Below, in pieces: positions 1-5,467 of a stretch of DNA of 8,310 bases. The position numbers were made by a program, and so were the translations under genes. The notes under the pieces were generated by a model. The model was not told where the DNA came from and ran no database searches. It saw only the letters and a program-made list of their open reading frames with translations. The stretch is taken from NCBI GenBank assembly GCA_035697245.1, contig DASSDH010000154.1:1-8310 (forward strand). The letters run 5' to 3'. This DNA is from JACVRX01 sp035697245. GTDB taxonomy: Bacteria; Actinomycetota; Actinomycetes; Jiangellales; Jiangellaceae. Within the stretch, counting starts at the first letter, position 1. Each line of letters starts with the position of its first letter.

Positions 1-1
1 G

Positions 2-739
2 GCGACGGGTCGCAGCACGACGCTGTTCCAACCAGGCGACGAGGTGTTCGCAGACATCCTCAGCTCTATGGGCGGGTTGGCGGAATACGTGTCCGTGCCG
101 GAGAGCGTACTGGCGCGAAAGCCGGCCGACATGAGCTACGAAGTGGCCGCGGCCCTGCCCCAGGCGGGCGCCATTGCGCTGCAGGGCATCCGAGACAGGG
201 GACACGTCCGGCCCGGGCAGAAGGTGTTGATCAACGGCGCCGGCGGCGGCTCGGGCACGTACGCGGTGCAGCTGGCCAAGCTGCACGGGGCCGAGGTCAC
301 CGGGGTGGACAACGCGGAGAAGTTGGAGTTCATGCGCTCACTCGGTGCTGATCATGTCATCGACTACACCCGGGAAGACTTCACCAGGAATGGGCGTACC
401 TACGACTTGATTCTTGATCTCGCCGCACATCGTTCGGCATTCGCCTACCCGGGCTCGCTGATGCCAGGGGGACGTTATCTGTATGTGGGCGGCTCGGTGG
501 CGACCCTGCTGCAGGTCCTGCTGATCGGGCCATTGATCGGAAGAGCGAAGGACATGAAGATCCGACTCCTCGCCGTTCGGCTCGGTGCCCAGCACCTGAC
601 GCCGATCGTCGAGCTGCACCAGGCAGGAAAGATCGCTACGGTCATCGACCGTCGGTACCGGTTGAGCGATGTATCCGAGGCGCTGCGGTATCTCGGCGAA
701 GGACACGCCAAAGGCAAGGTCGTCATCATCGTCGAATAG
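2..739 (+). CDS. Zinc-free medium-chain NAD(P)-dependent alcohol dehydrogenase / quinone oxidoreductase, 5'-truncated by window edge
   Basis: The reading frame is open from base 2, so the gene starts outside the window; the GTG at 44 is an internal Val codon. The first residues read FQPGDEVFAD, the conserved segment of the GroES-like catalytic domain in the medium-chain dehydrogenase/reductase superfamily. A Rossmann dinucleotide-binding loop follows at about 233-259 (INGAGGGSGTYAVQLAK), with the usual later block SLGADHVIDYTREDF at about 341-385. No Cys/His zinc-ligand cluster is seen in the visible part, which points to the quinone-oxidoreductase-like branch; members reduce quinones, enals or aldehydes in the cytoplasm with NAD(P)H. 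The C-terminus (GKVVIIVE) is the normal family end, so the 3' end is intact. The substrate cannot be told from sequence. A perfect hairpin follows directly after the stop codon. Confidence 0.9.
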   Translation, partial: ATGRSTTLFQPGDEVFADILSSMGGLAEYVSVPESVLARKPADMSYEVAAALPQAGAIALQGIRDRGHVRPGQKVLINGAGGGSGTYAVQLAKLHGAEVTGVDNAEKLEFMRSLGADHVIDYTREDFTRNGRTYDLILDLAAHRSAFAYPGSLMPGGRYLYVGGSVATLLQVLLIGPLIGRAKDMKIRLLAVRLGAQHLTPIVELHQAGKIATVIDRRYRLSDVSEALRYLGEGHAKGKVVIIVE

Positions 740-763
740 CCTCGGCCCGCAGTTGGGCCGAGG
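740..763 (+). terminator. Perfect 9-bp hairpin directly after the dehydrogenase stop
   Basis: CCTCGGCCC (740-748) and GGGCCGAGG (755-763) are exact reverse complements around the 6-base loop GCAGTT, starting at the base after the TAG. There is no clear T tract behind it, as is common for actinobacterial terminators. It probably separates transcription of the dehydrogenase from the VOC gene downstream. Termination is inferred, not shown. Confidence 0.6.
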
Positions 764-858
764 TCGGGAGGATTTCTCGAGGAGAGAGAGAGAGGAGGGC
801 TGTGATCAGCGGACGGGCTCTGAAGAGATCCGCGCCGAGCTTCCACTCACGATTCGAG

Positions 859-864
859 AAAGGA
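859..864 (+). promoter_or_regulatory. Ribosome binding site of the VOC gene
   Basis: AAAGGA ends seven bases before the ATG at 872. It settles the start of the VOC gene over the upstream in-frame possibilities. A second, stronger AGGAGG (793-798) lies further up, after a GA-rich run (780-798), in front of a GTG at 802 that opens only a 37-codon frame. Confidence 0.5.
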
Positions 865-871
865 CGGAACG

Positions 872-1258
872 ATGCGCATCGGGCTGACGAGTATCTTCGT
901 CGACGACCAAGTTAAGGCCGAGCGGTTCTACACCGAGGTCCTCGGCCTTCAGACCAAGACCAACGCGCCGTACGGCCCCGATGAGCGCTGGCTCACCGTC
1001 GTCTCACCCGAAGACCCTGACGGATTCGAGTTGGCGCTGCACTTGGCCGACGACCCGGCGCGGGCGTTCCAGCAGGCCAGCCGCGCGATCGGTCGGCCGA
1101 TGGTGTCACTGCGCACCGACGACTGCCAGCGGGACGCCGAGCGGCTCAAGGCCAACGGCGTGGCGTTCGTCGCCGAACCCGCCCGGAGGGACTACGGCGG
1201 CATGGATGCCGTCTTCGACGACACGTGCGGCAACCTGATCAACCTCCACCAGGACTAA
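872..1258 (+). CDS. VOC (vicinal oxygen chelate, glyoxalase/bleomycin-resistance fold) family protein
   Basis: This is a 128-residue protein, the usual size of a single-chain VOC member with two beta-alpha-beta-beta-beta modules. The first module has the typical VDDQVKAERFYTEVLGL helix (residues 10-26) and the metal-site region GFELAL with Glu53. The second ends with CGNLINLHQ (residues 119-127), the standard closing strand of many actinobacterial VOC proteins. The start is supported by AAAGGA (859-864), seven bases before the ATG. Family members act as metal-dependent lyases, isomerases, dioxygenases or drug-binding proteins, and the substrate here is unknown. It lies 132 bp behind the dehydrogenase with a hairpin between, so co-transcription is doubtful. 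Its last 20 bases overlap the end of the LysR remnant on the other strand. Confidence 0.88.
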   Translation: MRIGLTSIFVDDQVKAERFYTEVLGLQTKTNAPYGPDERWLTVVSPEDPDGFELALHLADDPARAFQQASRAIGRPMVSLRTDDCQRDAERLKANGVAFVAEPARRDYGGMDAVFDDTCGNLINLHQD

Positions 1259-1740
1259 CCGGGTGCGCCCTGGCAGCCGGGAAGTGCTGCTCAGGCCAGG
1301 TCCGAGCCAGGCCGAGCCCCTGGGCCCTGAGGGCGGTCGTGGCCGCTTGGACCTTGTCGGGGAGCAAAGCGGCTGCGAGGCCGCTCTCGACGAGTCGCAG
1401 ATGGATCTGCAGGTCGGTGGAGGTGTAGCGCACCTCGGGCTCGAACCCCGCTTGTCGGCATACCGCGGTCGCCCATTCCCGGGCCGTGGTGCCGACGGGT
1501 TCCATCACGAATGGACGCGACGCGAGGCTGGGCAGTGACCGCCCGCTCCATCCGGCGGGAGTGATGAGCCGAAGTTCGTCGGTGAGCAGGTCGTGACGCT
1601 CGGGTTCGCGTGGGCGAGGTAGTGGGTGTCCGGGGTACTCCTCGCCGAGGACGATGTCGAACTCGCCGGCTACCAGGGCTGGCAGGGCGACTTCCGGCTC
1701 GAGTTCGGTGACCTCGACACGCAGTCTGAGTCGTGGCGGG
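1239..1740 (-). pseudogene. LysR-family transcriptional regulator, effector-domain remnant lacking the DNA-binding half
   Basis: Read on the minus strand from about 1740 downwards, the frame gives LRLRVEVTELEPEVALPALV, then AGEFDIVLGEEYPG, and later a FVMEPVGTTAREWATAVCRQ block and RLVESGLAAALLPD. These are hallmarks of the periplasmic-binding-protein-like effector domain of LysR regulators, beginning near residue 110 of a normal ~300-residue protein. The frame stays open upstream to 1862, but that part (towards MAWAHTPAANGG) is only the complement of the ammonia-lyase 5' end and shows no LysR helix-turn-helix. The last ~20 residues (TWPEQHFPAARAHPVSPGGG) do not resemble a normal LysR end and run into the VOC gene, so the C-terminus may be damaged too. 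A LysR gene divergent from a catabolic operon would normally control that operon; this one cannot bind DNA. The product is probably absent or non-functional. Confidence 0.72.
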
Positions 1741-1744
1741 GACG

Positions 1745-2779
1745 ATGATCCGCATGATGTTGTGGTACTTCTCGCCGACCGCTCGGGACTGGACGGGCCC
1801 GTTCGTGCCGAGTGACGCTCACGCGTTCCACCGTTCGCTGCCGGGGTATGCGCCCACGCCACTGGTTCCAGTCCCCGAGGTCGCGACCGAGCTCAGGGTC
1901 GGCCGAGTGCTGGTGAAGGACGAGTCGTCGCGGCTGGGGCTGCCCGCCTTCAAGGTCCTCGGTGCCTCCTGGGCCTGCCGCCAGGTGCTTGAGCACCGCC
2001 CCGGCGTCATGCTGGTGACAGCGACCGATGGCAACCACGGCCGTGCGGTCGCCCGCATGGCGGCTCACTTCGGTGTCGAGGCGACCGTGTTCGTGCCGAA
2101 TCTGATGCTCCGGGAGACCGCCGCCCGCATCGCCGAGGAGGGCGCGAAGGTCGTGTGGGTGGACGGCGACTACGACGCCGCGGTTCGTCGGGCCGCCGAG
2201 TTCGCCCACGAGCAGCCCGATCGCGCACTGGTTCAGGACACCGCCTGGGACGGCTACGAGCGAGTGCCTGCCTGGATCGTGGAGGGCTACCAGACACTGC
2301 TGGAGGAGGTCGACGCCCAGCTCGGGGAACCGCCGGACCTGGTAGCGGTCCCGGTCGGGGTCGGGTCGCTCGCTGAGGCGGTCGTGCGGCACTACCGACG
2401 CCCAGACGCCGCGCATCCAAGCGTGCTCTCGGTCGAACCCGACACCGCCGCATGCGTGCTGGCGAGCCTGACCGCAGACCGACCCGTGACGGTGTCGACC
2501 GCGGCGACGGTGATGGCCGGTCTGAACTGCGGCACCATTTCCAGCTCTGCCTGGCCGGTGCTGCGGGCAGGATGCGACGCAGCCGTGGCCGTCAGCGACG
2601 ACGAAGCGCTCCGCGCCGTCGACGACCTCGGTCGGCTCGGTGTCTCCTCGGGCCCGAGCGGCGCGGCCAGCCTGGCCGGCGTCCGGGCCGCTCTCACCGA
2701 CCCGCAGCGGCGTGCCGCCCTCGACCTCGACCACAACGCCGTCGTCGTCCTGCTCAACACGGAAGGACACGCCCGATGA
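1745..2779 (+). CDS. Diaminopropionate ammonia-lyase (PLP-dependent, YgeX family)
   Basis: Predicted to convert 2,3-diaminopropionate to pyruvate and two ammonia using pyridoxal phosphate (fold type II). With the ATG at 1745 the protein has 344 residues. Visible family blocks are FHRSLPGYAPTPL, VKDESSRLGLPAFKVLGASW with the presumed PLP lysine at residue 70 (codon 1952-1954), TATDGNHGRAVA with Asp95, VQDTAWDGYERVPAWIVEGY with Asp165, TVMAGLNCG, SSGPSGAAS and the terminal VVLLNTEG. Asp95 and Asp165 match the two acid/base aspartates known from the E. coli enzyme. Alternative starts are GTG 1733, ATG 1754 and ATG 1757; none has a convincing Shine-Dalgarno sequence (GGGGA at 1738-1742 is badly spaced for all). 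The upstream side abuts a truncated LysR gene, so its native promoter and leader may have been lost. The stop overlaps the next ATG (ATGA). Confidence 0.88.
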   Translation: MIRMMLWYFSPTARDWTGPFVPSDAHAFHRSLPGYAPTPLVPVPEVATELRVGRVLVKDESSRLGLPAFKVLGASWACRQVLEHRPGVMLVTATDGNHGRAVARMAAHFGVEATVFVPNLMLRETAARIAEEGAKVVWVDGDYDAAVRRAAEFAHEQPDRALVQDTAWDGYERVPAWIVEGYQTLLEEVDAQLGEPPDLVAVPVGVGSLAEAVVRHYRRPDAAHPSVLSVEPDTAACVLASLTADRPVTVSTAATVMAGLNCGTISSSAWPVLRAGCDAAVAVSDDEALRAVDDLGRLGVSSGPSGAASLAGVRAALTDPQRRAALDLDHNAVVVLLNTEGHAR

Positions 2780-2874
2780 CCCGCACCGTCCGGATCAACC
2801 GCGACCGACTCTGGGCCTCCCTGATGGAGCTGAAGGAGATCGGCGCCGTCGTGCGCCTGGCAGACCAGCCATGA
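2776..2874 (+). pseudogene. 32-residue N-terminal remnant of a Zn-dependent N-carbamoyl amino-acid hydrolase (HyuC/AmaB/allantoate amidohydrolase type)
   Basis: The frame begins at an ATG overlapping the ammonia-lyase stop (ATGA, 2776-2779) and ends at a TGA overlapping the ATG of the next gene (ATGA, 2871-2874). The peptide contains INRDRLWASLMELKEIGA, which closely matches the very N-terminus of Zn-dependent hydrolases of the carbamoylase/allantoate amidohydrolase family, normally about 400 residues and usually continuing with a GGVCRLALTD-like block. Here the block is degraded to VVRLADQP and the chain stops. The simplest reading is a gene whose body was deleted, leaving a start segment in frame for translational coupling between its neighbours. 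Such hydrolases act in hydantoin and ureide catabolism and fit beside a diaminopropionate lyase and an M20 enzyme. Catalytic function is impossible at this length, although the peptide may still be translated and hand ribosomes to the next gene. Confidence 0.65.
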
Positions 2875-4010
2875 CCGCCAACGACCTGACTGTCCTGGAC
2901 CTGCTCGACGCCCTCCTGCGCATCGACTCGGTCAACCCCGGCCTCGACCCGGGCGGCGCCGGCGAGGCACAAATGGCCGCCTTCGTCGCCGACTGGGGAC
3001 GAGCCACCGGACTGCGCACGCAGGTAGTCGAAGGCACGCTCGGCCGGCCCAGCGTCATCCTGCGCGGTGGACGGAACACCGGCGGTCGCCGGCTGCTGCT
3101 GTGCGGCCACCTCGACACCGTCGGAGTCGCCGGCACCCGCGACGCACTCACGCCCCGCATCGACGGCGACCGGCTCTACGCCCGCGGCGCGTACGACATG
3201 AAGGCCGGCCTCGCCGCCGCCCTCATCGCCTGCCGGGACGCCTCCCTCGCCGGCCTCGACGGCGAGATCATCGTCGCCGCCGTCGCCGACGAGGAGCTCG
3301 CCAGCCTGGGCATCCAAGAAGTCCTCACCCAGCTCGACCCGGCCAGCATCCACGCCGCAGTGGTAACCGAGCCAACCGAACGGCAGGTCGGCACCGCCCA
3401 CCGCGGGTTCGTCTGGACCGAGGTCACCGTCACCGGCGTCGCCGCCCACGGCTCACGGCCCCACCTCGGCGCCGACGCCATCCTCGCCGCCGGCCACCAC
3501 CTCGTCGCCTTCGACCACCTCGACCAACAGCTCGGCGGCCGGCCACACCCCTTCCTCGGTCCCGGCAACCTCCACGCGTCCCTGATAACCGGCGGCACCG
3601 AAGAGTCCACCATTCCCGACCACTGCAGGTTCACGGTCGAACGCCGCACCCTTCCAGGAGAGACCCTCGAACGGGTCGAGGCCGACATCGCCGACCTGCT
3701 CGAACGGTGCCGACCCGCCGACCCGCGTCTCAACGTCACCACGCGCACCGTCCTGCACCGACCCCCGATGGAGACACCAACCACCGCCCCCATCGTGCAA
3801 ACGCTGCTCGCCGCAGCGGGGCCCGGCACGACCGTGGCCCCGATGTCGTACTGGGCCGACTCGGCCCTCCTGTCCGCGGCTGGTATCCCCAGCGTGCTCT
3901 ACGGGCCAGAAGGGGAGGGAGCCCACGCCGACGTCGAATGGGTCAGCCGTTCCGGCACCAGCACCGCCACCACCGTCCTCACCGAGCTCGCCCAGGACTT
4001 CTGCTCCTGA
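2871..4010 (+). CDS. M20-family metallopeptidase / amino-acid deacylase (ArgE/DapE/YgeY-like)
   Basis: This is a 379-residue cytoplasmic zinc hydrolase, the normal length of the ArgE/DapE/CPG2/ACY1 family, removing an acyl group or cleaving a small amide. The metal-site signature is complete: HLDT with His80 and Asp82, GAYDMKAG with bridging Asp109, ADEE with the catalytic Glu pair 141/142, TEP with Glu167, and GAHADVEW with His352 near the C-terminus. The lid/dimerisation domain has AAHGSRP with His193. The frame is open well upstream, but that part (from 2640) is only a shadow of the ammonia-lyase gene. The ATG at 2871 overlaps the preceding TGA and starts the family's normal N-terminus (LLDALLRIDSVNPG). 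Together with the ammonia-lyase it resembles the E. coli ygeX-ygeY pair, suggesting that it frees an amino acid that the lyase then degrades. The exact substrate is unknown. Confidence 0.9.
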   Translation: MTANDLTVLDLLDALLRIDSVNPGLDPGGAGEAQMAAFVADWGRATGLRTQVVEGTLGRPSVILRGGRNTGGRRLLLCGHLDTVGVAGTRDALTPRIDGDRLYARGAYDMKAGLAAALIACRDASLAGLDGEIIVAAVADEELASLGIQEVLTQLDPASIHAAVVTEPTERQVGTAHRGFVWTEVTVTGVAAHGSRPHLGADAILAAGHHLVAFDHLDQQLGGRPHPFLGPGNLHASLITGGTEESTIPDHCRFTVERRTLPGETLERVEADIADLLERCRPADPRLNVTTRTVLHRPPMETPTTAPIVQTLLAAAGPGTTVAPMSYWADSALLSAAGIPSVLYGPEGEGAHADVEWVSRSGTSTATTVLTELAQDFCS

Positions 4011-4918
4011 GCCATCCGCACGTCGGCACATCCAGTTCCAACGCTTGCGCTAGCGGCGCCCAAGTCCCGACGCGACTCATCGAGAATCTCTCGGCTGGGG
4101 CCCACGGGATGGAGAACACGCGAACACCATTCTCGAAGCCCTTCAACTCGATGATTCCCAGATCCTGGAATGGCAGCCCCAGCCCACTGGATATGTCCCG
4201 GATCGTCTCGGAAACCAGAATCTCGCTGGGCCCTGCAGCGGCGCAGAGCCGGGCGGCGAGTTGCACGGCGGTGCCGAACAGGTCGCCGTCGTCCTCGATC
4301 GGTTCGCCGGCGTGCAGTCCGATGCGGAGAATTACCTCATCCTTCGGCGACTGGCGGTTGTGCTCGCCGACCGCCTCCTGCACCGACACGGCGCAGGTCA
4401 CCGCGTCGGAGACAGAAGCGAAGCTGGCCATGACGCCGTCGCCGGTGTGCTTGATTTCCCGCCCCCGGTAGGTCCGCAGGGCATTGCGCGTGAGGACGTT
4501 GCTGACATGCAGCAGATGCAGGGCCCTGGCGTCGCCCCAGCGTCGACGTCATCAACGTCGAATCCTTGAGGTCGGTGAACATGATCGCCCGGAAGGCCGC
4601 GTCGATGGCGTTCTCCAAGTGCATGGGGTCGGCAGGAGTCGGGTCCGCGACCCGGCCCAAGAATGCCTCCACCACAGCAGGATCGACCTCGATGATCTCG
4701 TGGAGGACGATGCCATGCCACTCGTAGTGGGCTTGCCTGACGGTCTCCTTGTCCGGCGAGTCGACCAGACAGAACGCCGTGGACCGGACCTCGTCGAACC
4801 AATAGGTCATGAACCTCACGCGATACCTGTCTTGGCCAGCGAGCGTAGCGGTATGCGCGACGGCGACCGCATGCGCAGTCGCCCCCTCGACGTAGTGGCG
4901 GTCCATGTAGAACGGCAT
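3979..4918 (-). pseudogene. DUF4242 (SCO4226-like) domain fused to class III adenylate cyclase domain, frameshifted
   Basis: The gene starts at the ATG at 4918, preceded by GGAGGG. Residues 1-95 (MPFYMDRHYVEGATAHAV, later YWFDEVRSTAFCLVDSPDKE and HEIIEVDPAVVEAFLGR) form a DUF4242 domain, the family of the nickel-binding Streptomyces protein SCO4226. From residue ~109 (FRAIMFTDLKDSTLMTSTLG) a class III nucleotide cyclase domain begins. After LG at about 4538 the frame runs into nonsense, while the frame one base over continues exactly as expected: LHLLHVSNVLTRNALRTYRG, EIKHTGDGVMASF, RIGLHAGEPIEDDGDLFG, AARLC. One extra C in the four-C run at 4535-4538 explains this. Metal Asp codons lie at 4571-4573 and 4438-4440, and the ATP-type Lys (4450-4452) and Asp (DLFG) are present; the transition-state Asn is replaced by Gln (4261-4263). 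Uncorrected, the pieces are 4337-4918 and 3979-4431. If the extra base is a sequencing error, the intact protein has ~312 residues. Confidence 0.85.
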
Positions 4919-4921
4919 GGG

Positions 4922-4927
4922 CCCTCC
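4922..4927 (-). promoter_or_regulatory. Ribosome binding site of the DUF4242-cyclase gene
   Basis: On the minus strand GGAGGG lies a few bases upstream of the ATG at 4918, a strong Shine-Dalgarno sequence that fixes the start. The gap up to the end of the next gene (4919-5076, 158 bp) shows nothing else: no further gene, no obvious -10 element and no strong hairpin. Co-transcription from the upstream ABM-like gene is possible but not proven. Confidence 0.55.
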
Positions 4928-5076
4928 TCACCCGCAGCTACTCCCCGTGTCCCGCCGCTGCTGCTTGGGCATGTCCTCCTCCTCGTGGAACTCAGAGACA
5001 AGCGGCATCAAACCCGTGACGGTTCATGGTGCCAGCGCTTGCCGCCGTTCGGGGTCGGCTGGCTGCTGCAGTCGCG

Positions 5077-5370
5077 TCAATGGCCGTCCCCGCCGCGCAG
5101 GGTGAGGACGACGTCTGCGACGTCACGTACCGACTCCTCCACCCGATAGACGTCGCAGATCGACCGGGCAAGTTCGCCGGCGATGAACTGCTCCATCGAC
5201 GCGGCGTGATCCCAGACGTAGATGCCGCCGTGCTCGCCGCTGCGGAACCGCAGGTAGTACTTCTGAAGCAGCCCGGGAACGGCGAGGTACTCGGGTGCGC
5301 GGGCCTCGAAGAGCTCTTCGATGCGCGGGTCCGGGAGTGCCGACCGGAACCGGACGATGTGGATGACCAT
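5077..5370 (-). CDS. Small dimeric alpha+beta-barrel protein, YdhR/ABM (antibiotic-biosynthesis-monooxygenase)-like
   Basis: This is a 97-residue protein opening with a beta strand (MVIHIVRFRSAL), followed by a helix (ELFEARAPEYLAVPGLLQKY), then YYLRFRSGEHGGIYVWDHAA and a helix (SMEQFIAGELARSICDVY), and closing with a strand (VADVVLTLRG). This order and the GGIYVWD block match the ferredoxin-like dimeric alpha+beta-barrel fold of YdhR-type putative monooxygenases and ABM-domain proteins. Some members oxidise aromatic or quinone substrates without cofactor; others have no known activity. The start ATG at 5370 has GGGGAGGA just upstream on the minus strand, a strong ribosome site. It is transcribed divergently from the AfsR/SARP-like regulator, with 97 bp between them, and in the same direction as the DUF4242-cyclase gene 158 bp downstream. 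A regulatory link to the SARP-type operator in the shared intergenic region is inferred. Confidence 0.75.
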   Translation of the reverse strand: MVIHIVRFRSALPDPRIEELFEARAPEYLAVPGLLQKYYLRFRSGEHGGIYVWDHAASMEQFIAGELARSICDVYRVEESVRDVADVVLTLRGGDGH

Positions 5371-5415
5371 GAGTCCTCCCCAGCACGGTTTTGCGCACTA
5401 GCCTGGCCGCCGATT

Positions 5416-5445
5416 CTGGAGCCGCCCTGGAGTCCCTCTGGAGCC
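5416..5445 (+). promoter_or_regulatory. Three 11-bp-spaced direct repeats CTGGAG(C/T)C: candidate SARP/AfsR operator
   Basis: CTGGAGCC (5416-5423), CTGGAGTC (5427-5434) and CTGGAGCC (5438-5445) start exactly 11 bp apart, one helical turn. Only one base differs among the three octamers. SARP-family regulators are known to bind heptameric direct repeats at 11-bp (or 22-bp) period overlapping the -35 region, a short distance upstream of the -10 element. The gene just downstream encodes a protein with that DNA-binding domain, so autoregulation and control of the divergent ABM-like gene are the natural inference. The 5371-5467 region holds no coding sequence. Confidence 0.62.
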
Positions 5446-5455
5446 GTGGCGTTCG

Positions 5456-5461
5456 TACGCT
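5456..5461 (+). promoter_or_regulatory. Candidate -10 element for a leaderless regulator transcript
   Basis: TACGCT fits the actinobacterial TAnnnT -10 pattern. It lies 10 bp after the last operator repeat and ends six bases before the GTG at 5468, where transcription would be expected to start. The gene has no Shine-Dalgarno sequence, consistent with a leaderless mRNA. The short match could be chance. Confidence 0.4.
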
Positions 5462-5467
5462 TCGGGA

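Noticed and set aside
1741..1862. N-terminal extension of the LysR frame up to 1862
   Set aside because: It contains no helix-turn-helix or linker helix and is only the complement of the ammonia-lyase 5' end.
1670..2770. A 366-codon open frame on the minus strand across the ammonia-lyase gene
   Set aside because: It is the complement of a gene with clear family motifs; its own translation is Gly/Arg/His-rich and low in recognisable motifs, a common artefact of high GC.
2640..2870. Upstream extension of the M20 reading frame
   Set aside because: The extra 77 residues overlap the ammonia-lyase and carbamoylase remnant in another frame and look like shadow sequence; the ATG at 2871 matches the family start.
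3101..4471. A 456-codon plus-strand frame across the M20 gene and the cyclase
   Set aside because: Its translation is dominated by Arg/Pro/His, and it crosses two genes with clear motifs in other frames.
4398..4931. A 177-codon minus-strand frame overlapping the DUF4242-cyclase gene
   Set aside because: Its translation is Arg/His-rich without motifs; the gene is explained by the two other minus frames joined at the CCCC run.
4484..5149. A 221-codon plus-strand frame opposite the cyclase and ABM-like genes
   Set aside because: It has no recognisable domain, no ribosome site, and lies opposite well-supported genes with strong ribosome sites.
5371..5415. A -10 element for the divergent minus-strand gene
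   Set aside because: Sequences such as TAGTGC or CAGGCT are near plausible positions but fit the TAnnnT pattern poorly, so none is reported.
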